Shown one piece after another: positions 53,325 to 61,686 of a stretch of DNA of 64,000 nt. The stretch's first letter is position 1; every line of letters starts with the position of its first letter. The stretch is from Enterococcus florum. Its GTDB lineage: Bacteria; Bacillota; Bacilli; Lactobacillales; Enterococcaceae. The notes below the pieces were generated by a model. The model saw nothing but the letters and a program-made list of their open reading frames with translations, did no database searches and was not told the origin of the DNA. Both the position numbers and the translations under genes were made by a program. The stretch lies in assembly GCF_004309355.1 (NCBI RefSeq), contig NZ_BJCC01000014.1, positions 94,141 through 158,140 of the forward strand, written 5' to 3'.

Positions 53325-54623
53325 TTATTCGATAATAAATGTCAGCATTTCATCATAGATTTCATTGAAATCCTGATAGAGTTCTTCTAAAGAAAATGTT
53401 TTTTCTTTGTGAGATTTCATTGATTTTACGTTGATTTTTCCTTGAGAAAGTTCATCTTCACCAAGTGTTAACACTAATTGCGCTCCTTGTTTGTCCGCTG
53501 ATTTGAACTGCGCTTTTGTTTTTCGCTGCATAAAATCACGGTCGGCTGAATACCCAAAGCCTCGAATAGCTTGAACTATTTTCAACACTTCCATGTTGGT
53601 AGCTTCACCGATTCCGACAACATAGGCATCCAAATTAACAGCCGAAGGAACGATGACCCCTTCTTGATCCAACGTCAGCAAAATTCGTTCAATCCCCATC
53701 GCAAAACCTACACCAGGTATTGCTGGTCCACCGAGTTCTTCCACTAAGCCGTCATAACGGCCGCCGCCGCAGATCGTTGTTTGAGCCCCCATCCCCGGCG
53801 CATCGCTCATGATCTCAAAAATCGTATGATTGTAATAATCCAATCCACGTACCATCCGATGATCAATCTCATACGCTACACCTAAATGATCCAATGTTTT
53901 CTTGACAGTTTCAAAATGTGTGTTTGCCGTATCTGTCAGGTAATCTAGAATACTAGGAGCACCCTGCACGATCGGCTGATCCTTTTTGTCTTTGCTGTCG
54001 AGGACCCGCAATGGATTTTCATGCAGGCGACGCTTTGAATCCTCACTCAAAGCCGCTTCATGGCTTTCCAAATAATCAATCAATGCGTGACGATAGTTTG
54101 CACGAGTTTCCTTATCTCCTAAAGTATTGATCACTAAACGAATGTGACGAATACCCAACTGCTTGAAGAAATCCATCGCCATCACCATGGTTTCTACATC
54201 CAAACTTGGATTTTCGCTGCCAAATGCTTCCACGCCGATCTGATGAAACTGACGCAATCGACCTTTTTGAGGGCGCTCATATCGAAACATTGGACCAGTA
54301 TAATACACTTTGTAAGGCTTTTTGAATTCAGGTCCAAACAATTTATTTTCGACATACGAACGAACGATCGGAGCAGTGCCTTCCGGACGCAAGGTCACAT
54401 GCCGATCCCCTTTGTCATAAAAATCATACATTTCTTTTGAAACGATGTCGGTTGTATCTCCAACGCTTCGAGCAATTACTTCGTAGTGCTCAAAAATGGG
54501 GGTCCGTATTTCTTGGTATTGATAATCCCCGAACAGCAGTCGAGCAGTTTCCTCAATAAACTGCCACTTTTCACTTTCACCTGGTAAAATATCGTTGGTC
54601 CCTTTTGGTCGCTGATAATTCAT
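53325..54623 (-). CDS. hisS: Histidyl-tRNA synthetase
   Basis: A 432-residue class IIa synthetase. The start [16 protein letters not shown], motif 2 ([19 protein letters not shown]), the histidine signature [12 protein letters not shown] and motif 3 ([11 protein letters not shown]) are all present, with a C-terminal anticodon domain. The start is ATG 54623; the frame continues through the T-box terminator to 54830, which is not coding. First gene of hisS-aspS. Confidence 0.97.
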   Translation of the reverse strand: MNYQRPKGTNDILPGESEKWQFIEETARLLFGDYQYQEIRTPIFEHYEVIARSVGDTTDIVSKEMYDFYDKGDRHVTLRPEGTAPIVRSYVENKLFGPEFKKPYKVYYTGPMFRYERPQKGRLRQFHQIGVEAFGSENPSLDVETMVMAMDFFKQLGIRHIRLVINTLGDKETRANYRHALIDYLESHEAALSEDSKRRLHENPLRVLDSKDKKDQPIVQGAPSILDYLTDTANTHFETVKKTLDHLGVAYEIDHRMVRGLDYYNHTIFEIMSDAPGMGAQTTICGGGRYDGLVEELGGPAIPGVGFAMGIERILLTLDQEGVIVPSAVNLDAYVVGIGEATNMEVLKIVQAIRGFGYSADRDFMQRKTKAQFKSADKQGAQLVLTLGEDELSQGKINVKSMKSHKEKTFSLEELYQDFNEIYDEMLTFIIE

Positions 54624-54649
54624 GCTTTTACCTCTTTCCTTCCAAATAA

Positions 54650-54886
54650 CATCAAAAAAGCCCTTGCTCATATTGAACAAGGGCGAATGGATCGCGGTAC
54701 CACCTATTTTTTGAAAAAATTTACTTTTTCCTCTGGCAATTAACGCTTGCGACACGGAGCGGCTTTGCACGCGCTCATCTCCAGAATGTCTTTCAGAAAC
54801 TCGAATTGGAATTGCTCGCAGCCTAGGCAATTCTCTCTGACTCCATCAAGCAGCTTACTTGTTCTTTCACAGACAAATTATTATCA
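54650..54886 (-). promoter_or_regulatory. T-box leader of hisS-aspS
   Basis: The conserved T-box sequence GGTGGTACCGCG is at 54693-54704 (minus strand). A terminator hairpin follows (CGCCCTTGTT/GCAAGGGC then TTTTTT, 54654-54684). An AGAGAG element and a long stem I lie upstream. The best specifier position, after GAAA and before A, reads GAC (54788-54790), an aspartate codon. The operon would then respond to uncharged tRNA-Asp; the specifier reading is tentative. Confidence 0.88.
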
Positions 54887-54892
54887 CCTCTT

Positions 54893-54921
54893 AACCTACT
54901 AAAAATGGCTTGGAAAGTCAA
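54893..54921 (-). promoter_or_regulatory. Promoter of the hisS-aspS T-box transcript
   Basis: TTGACT (54916-54921), a 17-bp spacer and TAGGTT (54893-54898) on the minus strand place the start just before the T-box stem I. Confidence 0.65.
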
Positions 54922-55050
54922 CTAGAAAAAGCAAGTTATTTCACTTTTTTCGCCACTAACCTTACACTGAGAAGTACAAACGTTGCTGATCAGATCAAGT
55001 GAACCCCAGCGCATGTTTGATCAACAGCTTAAAAAAGGAGTGACTTTTTG

Positions 55051-55992
55051 ATGACAGATGTACGAATTGGTAAATCACGTGTTTATGCTTCTGATCTAGG
55101 ATTAGGAACCAACGCTGTCGGCGGACACAATTTGTTTCCCAACCTAAAAGATGAACAAGGAAAAGCGGTCGTTCGAGCTGCTTTAGATAATGGAATCACC
55201 TTGCTTGATACGGCCTTCGCATACGGCAATGGACGTTCAGAAGAATTGATCGGTGAAGTATTGCAAGAACCAGCTTACGATCGCTCTCGTGTTATTCTCG
55301 CAACCAAGGCTGCTCACGATCCTGCAAAGGATGGCAGTTTCAATAATAGTCCAGAATTTCTGACCCAGTCTGTCGAGGATGCCCTGCAACGGCTGCAAAC
55401 GTCGTACCTTGACATTTTCTATATCCACTTTCCTGATAAGAACACACCAAAGGATGAAGCTGTAAAAGCTTTGCATGCGTTAAAGGAAGCCGGCAAAATT
55501 AGAGCGATCGGGATTTCTAATTTCTCTTTGGACCAAGTCAAGGAGGCAAATCGAGACGGCTATGTCGATGTCGTAGAGGATCATTACAACCTGATTCACC
55601 GAGAAGCTGAGGTAGAATTGCTGCCTTATTTGAAGGAAAATCGGATCAGCTTTGTTCCCTATTTTCCACTAGCTTCTGGCTTGTTGACCGGAAAGTATAC
55701 AAAGGGGGATGTTTTTGATTCATCCGATCCTCGCTCCAGCAAACCAGATTTTCAAGGTAATCGCTTTAAGCAAATCGTTGAAAGAGTAGATGCTTTGAAA
55801 CCAATGGCGAAAGAATACAACATCACCGTAGCTCAATTGATACTCGCATGGTATATGAAAAATCCTTTCATTGATGTTGTGATTCCCGGTGCTAAACGTC
55901 CTGAACAGGTCGAAGCCAATGCTCAGTCAGTCAATGTGCGTTTGTCTGAAGCTGACTATACAACGATCGATAAACGGTTTAAAGAAGAATAA
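55051..55992 (+). CDS. Aldo/keto reductase (first of tandem pair)
   Basis: A 313-residue TIM-barrel NADPH oxidoreductase. The catalytic tetrad is visible as Asp and Tyr in LLDTAFAYGNGRSEELIG, Lys in ATKAAH and His in YIHFPD. The cofactor-binding IPGAKRPEQVEANA is near the C terminus. AAGGAGTG is upstream of ATG 55051. It is a close paralogue of the next gene, apparently by tandem duplication, but has its own terminator. The substrate is unknown. Confidence 0.9.
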   Translation: MTDVRIGKSRVYASDLGLGTNAVGGHNLFPNLKDEQGKAVVRAALDNGITLLDTAFAYGNGRSEELIGEVLQEPAYDRSRVILATKAAHDPAKDGSFNNSPEFLTQSVEDALQRLQTSYLDIFYIHFPDKNTPKDEAVKALHALKEAGKIRAIGISNFSLDQVKEANRDGYVDVVEDHYNLIHREAEVELLPYLKENRISFVPYFPLASGLLTGKYTKGDVFDSSDPRSSKPDFQGNRFKQIVERVDALKPMAKEYNITVAQLILAWYMKNPFIDVVIPGAKRPEQVEANAQSVNVRLSEADYTTIDKRFKEE

Positions 55993-55997
55993 TTTAC

Positions 55998-56034
55998 TGG
56001 GCCAGCTTTCTTCAATTGCTGGTCTTTTTTTTCA
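55998..56034 (+). terminator. Terminator of the first aldo/keto reductase gene
   Basis: GGCCAGC and GCTGGTC form a 7-bp stem (one G-U) with a loop of about 11 nt, then eight T. Confidence 0.8.
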
Positions 56035-56168
56035 TACCTATATGAAAAACTCACGATTTTGATAGATAAAAACAATAGAACGAACGCTGAAAATACTAGT
56101 ATCTCTTTACCAGTCACGTATAATAAAGAAGTAAACGGATCTTGCATCAACAAAAGGAGGGATTTGCA

Positions 56169-57104
56169 GTGACTGAAGTAAAAATCGGAAAAACAGAGGT
56201 CTACGCCAGCAAACTAGGGTTAGGGACGAACGCTGTCGGCGGACATAATCTTTATCCGAATTTAGATGAGAATGTCGGCAAGGAAGTTATTCGAACGGCT
56301 CTTAGAAACGGTATCACGTTGCTTGATACAGCCTTTTCTTATGGCCGTGGGCGTTCCGAGGAATTGATTGGTGAAGTGTTGCAAGAAAATGAATTTGATC
56401 GTTCCAAAGTGATCGTTGCCTCAAAGGCTGCGCACGATATGAGGCAAAACGGGAAATTCAATAACTCTCCCGAATTTTTAACGAACGCGGTAGAGGAGTC
56501 TCTAAACCGACTGCAGACAGATTACTTGGACATCTTTTACATTCATTTTCCAGATGAAGCCACACCCAAGGACCAAGCTGTTCAAGCGTTGCAAAAGCTG
56601 CGCGAAGCGGGGAAAATACGCGCCATCGGGGTTTCTAATTTTTCGTTAGAGCAACTAAAGGAAGCAAACAAATACGGCTATGTCGATGTAGTGGAAGAAC
56701 GCTTCAGCCTGATCCATCGAGAGCACGAAGCGAAACTATTTCCTTATCTGGTAGAAAATAAAATCAGCTTTATTCCTTACTACCCTCTTGACTCTGGCTT
56801 GTTAACCGGCAAATACGAAAAAGAGACGGTTTTTACTGACGATGACTTGAGAAGTAAAAATCCGGACTTCAAAGGTGCCCGTTTCCAAGAAATCCTTGAA
56901 AAAGTGGCGCAATTGAAACCTATCGCGGCTGCTTACAATACAGACGTTACTCAGCTTGTTTTGGCATGGTACATGAAACACCCTGTAATGGGTGTCGTTA
57001 TTCCTGGAGCGAAAAAACCAGAACAGGTCGAAGCGAATATAACATCTCTTGGGTTAACTTTGTCAGATGAGGACTTTGTTCATATCGATCAGTTGTTCAA
57101 GTAA
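56169..57104 (+). CDS. Aldo/keto reductase (second of tandem pair)
   Basis: A 311-residue paralogue with the same tetrad (LLDTAFSYGRGRSEELIG, ASKAAH, YIHFPD) and the same C-terminal IPGAKKPEQVEAN. The start is GTG 56169 with AAAGGAGGG upstream; a longer frame from 56142 is rejected. Divergence is concentrated in loops near residues 190-240, so substrate ranges may differ. Confidence 0.9.
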   Translation: MTEVKIGKTEVYASKLGLGTNAVGGHNLYPNLDENVGKEVIRTALRNGITLLDTAFSYGRGRSEELIGEVLQENEFDRSKVIVASKAAHDMRQNGKFNNSPEFLTNAVEESLNRLQTDYLDIFYIHFPDEATPKDQAVQALQKLREAGKIRAIGVSNFSLEQLKEANKYGYVDVVEERFSLIHREHEAKLFPYLVENKISFIPYYPLDSGLLTGKYEKETVFTDDDLRSKNPDFKGARFQEILEKVAQLKPIAAAYNTDVTQLVLAWYMKHPVMGVVIPGAKKPEQVEANITSLGLTLSDEDFVHIDQLFK

Positions 57105-57105
57105 A

Positions 57106-57150
57106 AAAGCAAATCCTCCAAACAAAGTCTATCGTTTGGAGGATTTTTTC
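57106..57150. terminator. Bidirectional terminator between the reductase and dehydrogenase genes
   Basis: AAATCCTCCAAAC and GTTTGGAGGATTT form a 13-bp perfect stem with T on both outward sides. Confidence 0.9.
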
Positions 57151-58121
57151 TATTTCTTTGCGGTGACTACATTTTTAGTTTTTCCCGTGATAAATGAAGC
57201 GACGTTTTCTACAGCAATTGCCATTAACCGCTCTCTGGCTTCACGAGCAGCCCAAGCAATGTGCGGAGTGATCACACAGTGTTTGGCTTCAAGCAGTGGA
57301 TTCCCTGTTTGCATAGGTTCTTTGGAGAGCACATCGATACCCGCGGCTGCGATCCTTCCCTCATTCAATGCTTCGGCAACTTCCAGCTCATTAAGCAAAC
57401 CGCCTCTAGCTGTATTCAATAAGATCGCTGTTGATTTCATCTGTCGGAGAGCCTGCAGATCGATCATGCCTCTCGTTTCATCTGTTTCCGGAACATGCAG
57501 ACTCACGACGTCTGCTTGATGAAATAATTCATCTAAAGCGACCTGTCGATCCCAATCCCCTTGAGCTGGTTTCTCCCGGTGATTATAATAGATGACCTGC
57601 ATATTGAACGCATGAGCGATCCTTGCCGTGGCTTGGGCAATGGCACCATAGCCGACAAGGCCGAAAACTTTCCCGCTTAATTCGATCAATGGAGTCTTTG
57701 AATACATAAAATCTTGGCTATTGACCCATTCTCCTTGATGGACAGATTCATTGTGAATTCCTACTTGATTAGCAATTTCCAGCAGCAAAGCAAAGGTGTG
57801 CTGGGCAACTGCGTCTGTTCCGTATGCAGGAATATTTGTCACCGCAATACCTGATTCTGCAGCTGCCGCGAGATCTACCACATTATATCCAGTTGCTAAA
57901 ACACCGATGTACTTGAGTGTAGAAACAGCTTGGATCACTTCATGTGTGATCGGTGTTTTATTCGTCAATACGATTTCTGCCTCTCCAATGCGTTGAATGA
58001 TTTCTTCTGTATTCGTAAATGAGGTTCGCTCATAAACCGTCAGCTCGCCTAACGATCGAAGCCCTTCCCAACTGATATCTCCAGGATTTAAGGCATAGCC
58101 GTCTAAAACAACAATCTTCAT
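57150..58121 (-). CDS. D-isomer-specific 2-hydroxyacid dehydrogenase
   Basis: A 323-residue NAD-dependent dehydrogenase. The Rossmann motif GLVGYGAIAQATA is near residue 150. The catalytic Arg (LNTARGGLLNE), Glu (DVLSKEPM) and His (TPHIAWAA) are present. It resembles glycerate/hydroxypyruvate reductases more than fermentative D-lactate dehydrogenase, but the substrate is uncertain. GAGGAGG precedes the ATG. It is convergent with the reductase pair. Confidence 0.88.
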   Translation of the reverse strand: MKIVVLDGYALNPGDISWEGLRSLGELTVYERTSFTNTEEIIQRIGEAEIVLTNKTPITHEVIQAVSTLKYIGVLATGYNVVDLAAAAESGIAVTNIPAYGTDAVAQHTFALLLEIANQVGIHNESVHQGEWVNSQDFMYSKTPLIELSGKVFGLVGYGAIAQATARIAHAFNMQVIYYNHREKPAQGDWDRQVALDELFHQADVVSLHVPETDETRGMIDLQALRQMKSTAILLNTARGGLLNELEVAEALNEGRIAAAGIDVLSKEPMQTGNPLLEAKHCVITPHIAWAAREARERLMAIAVENVASFITGKTKNVVTAKK

Positions 58122-58177
58122 TTATATCCTCCTCGTGGGTTTTCGCATATTTTTCTATATCAAGTAACAGAGCTGCT

Positions 58178-58223
58178 AAAAAAGAGCTCGAAATAATGAT
58201 CTACAGTCATTATCTCAAACTCT
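58178..58223 (-). terminator. Terminator after proS
   Basis: On the minus strand GAGTTTGAGATAATGA pairs imperfectly with TCATTATTTCGAGCTC, followed by TTTTTT. The gap from 58224 to 58359 before it shows nothing else recognisable. Confidence 0.7.
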
Positions 58224-58359
58224 CAATTAAAAGTCTGCTCAGAAGTCGTTGATGCGGGAATAGAAAAAACTCTCACTGTTTGTATTGCTTGCGGCTGATT
58301 TTTCGAACAGGTATTGAAGGATTTTATATTATTCAACCACTTCTTTTGCAGATACTTTC

Positions 58360-59799
58360 CTAATAAGCACGTGCGATCCACACTGTGTGTTTCGCAGGTT
58401 TTCCATTTACGATATCCACTTTTTTCTCAACAGGTGGACTAAATGGAATGTTCCGAGTCGTAAAGCCGGTCTCTTCCTTGATCTTCGCTTCGGTTTCTTC
58501 CGTCCCGTCCCATCCGATCAAAATGAATCCTGGCACTTCGCCTGCTTCTTTCGATTTGGCGATGTGAGCTTTCAGCTCATCCAATGTATCGATATCATAG
58601 TGCTCATTTTCTTTGTAACGAACAAGAGCACTTTCGTATAAGCGTTTTTGCATTACATCCAGTTGTTCTTCAATATACCCCTCGATGCCATCCAATGAAA
58701 CAGAGACCTTTTCATCCAAATCACGCATTTTGACCACGACTTGATTATTTTCAAGATCCCGTGGACCAAATTCGATCCGCAATGGTGCACCTTTTAGTTC
58801 CCATTCATTAAATTTGAACCCTGGTGTATTGTCTGTTTCGTCGATGCGCACCCGCAACCCTTTTTCTGTCAAAGATGCTTTCAATTCCTTCAATCGGTCA
58901 AGGATCGCTGGATTCTTTTGCCAAGGACCAACTGGAATCAAAATAACTTGTGTAGGTGCCACTTTCGGCGGCAATACCAACCCCTGCTCATCTCCATGGA
59001 CCATGATCAACGAACCAATCAATCGGGTAGAAATACCCCAAGAGGTCGTATACACATGTTCATGCTCATTGTTACGGTTCAAGAACTTGATATCAAAAGC
59101 TTCCGCAAAATTCTGACCAAGGTAATGAGACGTTCCTGCTTGGACGGCTTTCCCGTCACGCATCATTGCCTCGACAGAATAAGTGTCCACCGCACCAGCA
59201 AATCGCTCTGAAGGTGTTTTTTGGCCACGATAAACCGGGATTGCCAATGTATTTTCGATCAAATCCGCATAAGCCTCTAAAGCACTCATCGTACGTTCAC
59301 GAGCATTTTCTTCATTCTCGTGAGCGGTATGTCCTTCCTGCCATAAAAATTCAGAAGTCCGCAAGAAAGGCATCGTTTTCTTCTCCCAACGGAATACGTT
59401 GGCCCACTGATTGATCTCTAAAGGAAGATCACGGTAAGAGTTTACCCAGTTTGAGAAGGCATCTCCGATCAATGTCTCAGAAGTTGGACGAAGGGCGTAA
59501 GGCTCTTCTAATTCTTCATCACCGACCTTGGTCAACCAAGGCAATTCTGGTGCGAAGCCTTCTACGTGTTCTTCTTCTTTTTCCAAGAAGTGTTTAGGGA
59601 TCAACATTGGGAAGTACACATTACGAATATCCTGTGTTCGCAGCCATTTGTTGAAATCTTCTTGAATATGTTCCCAAAGCTCGAATCCGTCTGGTTTAAA
59701 AACGATACATCCTCGAACAGGAGAATAGTCCATCAAATCAGCTTTTTGAATCGTTTGTAAGTACCATTTTGAAAAATCTTCTTTCTGTAATTCCGTCAT
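58360..59799 (-). CDS. proS: Prolyl-tRNA synthetase, eukaryote/archaeon-like short form
   Basis: A 479-residue class II synthetase of the type without the editing insertion and with the Tyr-ending C-terminal domain (ends ARAY). Motifs include FRWEKKTMPFLRTSEFLWQEGHTAH (motif 2) and GDEQGLVLPP. Many Lactobacillales instead carry a ProRS of about 565 residues with an INS domain, so this may be a second or replacement copy. The T-box leader with a CCU specifier supports Pro-responsive control. Confidence 0.92.
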   Translation of the reverse strand: MTELQKEDFSKWYLQTIQKADLMDYSPVRGCIVFKPDGFELWEHIQEDFNKWLRTQDIRNVYFPMLIPKHFLEKEEEHVEGFAPELPWLTKVGDEELEEPYALRPTSETLIGDAFSNWVNSYRDLPLEINQWANVFRWEKKTMPFLRTSEFLWQEGHTAHENEENARERTMSALEAYADLIENTLAIPVYRGQKTPSERFAGAVDTYSVEAMMRDGKAVQAGTSHYLGQNFAEAFDIKFLNRNNEHEHVYTTSWGISTRLIGSLIMVHGDEQGLVLPPKVAPTQVILIPVGPWQKNPAILDRLKELKASLTEKGLRVRIDETDNTPGFKFNEWELKGAPLRIEFGPRDLENNQVVVKMRDLDEKVSVSLDGIEGYIEEQLDVMQKRLYESALVRYKENEHYDIDTLDELKAHIAKSKEAGEVPGFILIGWDGTEETEAKIKEETGFTTRNIPFSPPVEKKVDIVNGKPAKHTVWIARAY

Positions 59800-59819
59800 C
59801 TACGCTTCCCCCTAAAAAA

Positions 59820-60060
59820 TAATAAAAAAAACCGTTCCGTCCCTACAACAATGTAAGGACGAAACGGATCATTTCGCGGTACCACCTTGCTTGACCAGTC
59901 GATGCTGGTCCAACTTTCAGCTCCATTAACGCTGGAGTCACGTGCCGTTTTCACAGCAGTCTTCTTTGGTAGGTTCATAAATCTCAGCGGGCATGTTGAT
60001 CTTTCAGCCGGTGAATCAACTCTCTGATGCCTTGAACATTTATTACTGATCCAAATGCTT
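59820..60060 (-). promoter_or_regulatory. T-box leader of proS
   Basis: GGTGGTACCGCG is at 59875-59886 (minus strand). A terminator follows (CCGTTTCGTCCTTAC with its partner, then TTTTTTTT, about 59822-59868). Upstream, stem I contains GAA-CCU-A, with the proline codon at 59971-59973. Gene and specifier agree. Confidence 0.9.
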
Positions 60061-60066
60061 ACTAAT

Positions 60067-60095
60067 ATCGTAAAGGGTTATTTAAAAAAAAGCAA
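60067..60095 (-). promoter_or_regulatory. Promoter of the proS T-box transcript
   Basis: TTGCTT (60090-60095), 17 bp, TACGAT (60067-60072) on the minus strand, just ahead of the T-box. Confidence 0.55.
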
Positions 60096-60113
60096 GCATA
60101 AATTTCAATTTTT

Positions 60114-60965
60114 TTAATCTTCCGGTACGTAACGCTCTTCTAGGCGACTCATCCACCAGCCCAAAGCAGCGCCGAGGAAGCATAACACTGCACAACCAAT
60201 AAAGCCTAAAATCCCGATTCCACTGTAGTTCGTAGGGATAATCATGATCGTCGAAGCAAAAACGATTCCCAGAATAAAATGGAACATGGGAGCAAAATAA
60301 CGACTGAAGACCCAATCCATCAATTTTGACAAGCTCAGTACAGTAACTAATCCACCGATCGCAATAGGAACCAGCACACCAAGATCTAATGTTTTGAACC
60401 CGTCAGCCATTGATTTATACATGCCCATATAAACCAAAAAATTAGATGGACTCAAGCCTGGTACAATCAATCCCAACCCAATCAATCCGCCAGCGATCAT
60501 CCAAGTAAAGAAGTTCTGATCTACTTCACCAAACAAGCCTGATCCCTGCCACAAAAATAGAAATCCCAAGACGAAGCTGACACCTAAAATAATTAAATCC
60601 TTGGTGGATCTTCCTTTTTTTCCAGCCTCTTTCCATAACGCAGGAACGGTTCCGATAATGCAGCCTACGAAGAACCAAAGGATGATCGTTTCAAATTCTC
60701 CCAATAAAAAACTAACGGCAAAAGACAGCAGGAAGACCCCTGTCAACCCACCTAATCCAACGGGAATAAAAAACAAAACATTTTCCTTAAAATTCTTAGT
60801 GATATGGGCTAAAAACGAAATGATCCGCTCATAAATGCCAAAAACAGCTGCTAAAGCCCCACCGCTAACACCAGGTAAAATGAAGCCTGAACCAATAAAC
60901 ATCCCTTTTATAAAGCGTAAAAACCAGTCATTTTTCATAGACGGCGTTATTTTTTCATTTTCCAT
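60114..60965 (-). CDS. PopT/DUF368 undecaprenyl-phosphate translocase family protein
   Basis: A membrane protein of about 283 residues with eight to ten helices and the family signature FIKGMFIGSGFILPGVSGGALAAVFGIYE near the N terminus, repeated in weaker form as GLGLIVPGLSPSNFLVYMGMY. DUF368 proteins have been identified as recyclers of the C55-phosphate lipid carrier. GAAGGAG is upstream of ATG 60965. A possible tiny upstream frame (61000-61161) points in the same direction. Confidence 0.85.
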   Translation of the reverse strand: MENEKITPSMKNDWFLRFIKGMFIGSGFILPGVSGGALAAVFGIYERIISFLAHITKNFKENVLFFIPVGLGGLTGVFLLSFAVSFLLGEFETIILWFFVGCIIGTVPALWKEAGKKGRSTKDLIILGVSFVLGFLFLWQGSGLFGEVDQNFFTWMIAGGLIGLGLIVPGLSPSNFLVYMGMYKSMADGFKTLDLGVLVPIAIGGLVTVLSLSKLMDWVFSRYFAPMFHFILGIVFASTIMIIPTNYSGIGILGFIGCAVLCFLGAALGWWMSRLEERYVPED

Positions 60966-60999
60966 CAACTATTTTCTCCTTCTTTTTCACAATTATTCC

Positions 61000-61161
61000 T
61001 CACTCAGTGTACCGATAAAGAAAAAAGGTTGCAAGAAAATTTACTAGGTTTCGGAATTTCTTAGGATTTTTTTGCATTAATATAGATGCGAAAAACCCTG
61101 CTGTAAAATAGAGTATTTTACTCGGAAAAAACATTAGTTTGCAACAGATTATATCAATCAC
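61000..61161 (-). CDS. Possible small ORF upstream of the PopT-family gene
   Basis: A 53-codon open frame begins at a GTG inside an exceptionally strong AAAAGGAGGTGAT sequence and encodes a mostly hydrophobic peptide (KILYFTAGFFASIL near the middle), ending 35 bp before the PopT-family gene. The start is doubtful because the GTG overlaps the ribosome site itself. A real start would have to be ATT, ATA or a later ATG without its own site. An inverted repeat GTAAAATA/TATTTTAC lies within it. It may be chance in AT-rich DNA. Confidence 0.25.
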   Translation of the reverse strand: MIDIICCKLMFFPSKILYFTAGFFASILMQKNPKKFRNLVNFLATFFLYRYTE

Positions 61162-61267
61162 CTCCTTTTGACGCTTCTGAGCATCATCCCTTGAGCGCTA
61201 TATCCCCCTTTCTCTTTTTTACCAAAAATTTTGTTCTCATCAACTTTTTTTGAAAAAAAAATGATAA

Positions 61268-61303
61268 AACGCTTGCGTTGAAACTCGTTTCATACTTTAC
61301 ACT
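61268..61303 (+). promoter_or_regulatory. Promoter with LacI-type operator
   Basis: TTGCGT (61274-61279), 18 bp, TACACT (61298-61303). The spacer contains TGAAACTCGTTTCA (61279-61292), a dyad of two perfect 6-bp arms, and AACGCTTGCGTT (61268-61279) overlaps the -35. These resemble LacI/GalR-family sites and suggest autoregulation by the LacI-type gene downstream. CcpA is an alternative binder. Confidence 0.6.
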
Positions 61304-61371
61304 CATTACAAGAACTAAAAAGAGAGAGCTGCAATACTTTTCAGAACAAGACAATCCAAGGAGGAATCATT

Positions 61372-61686
61372 ATGGAAACCTATGTTAAAATTCAAAGAGA
61401 TGGACAAACAAACTATTACTATGCCAATATTCAGCTTCAAGAACATCATTTGATCCTTACTTGTACAATCGGTGCTTTCCGATCCTTCCGTCGAATCATC
61501 GATATGCGAAAGGTCGATTATTTAGGTGAAGACCACTACTTTGGTGCTAGAAGAATTGTTTTTTCTTATGGAGAAGAGCAATATGCGGTGTTCCAAAATG
61601 GATTGGCTGTAATTGAGGAGTTGTGCCATCAATTATCTCTGATAAGCGAGGTACAAGACTATGGCAAATATCCGAGATGTAGCTAA
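61372..61686 (+). CDS. Conserved-looking protein of unknown function overlapping a LacI gene
   Basis: A 104-residue soluble protein that I do not recognise. It is predicted beta-rich in the first 75 residues (HHLILTCTIGAFRSFRRIIDM and RRIVFSYGEEQYAVF) with a C-terminal helix (GLAVIEELCHQL), a pattern like a small PH/GRAM-type barrel. That fold is only a guess. AAGGAGG is 8 nt before the ATG. Its last 26 bp overlap the LacI-family gene, so the two are coupled and probably act together. Confidence 0.75.
   Translation: METYVKIQRDGQTNYYYANIQLQEHHLILTCTIGAFRSFRRIIDMRKVDYLGEDHYFGARRIVFSYGEEQYAVFQNGLAVIEELCHQLSLISEVQDYGKYPRCS

Noticed and set aside
54624..54830. In-frame N-terminal extension of hisS
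   Set aside because: The extension reads through the T-box antiterminator and terminator; canonical HisRS starts at the methionine at 54623.
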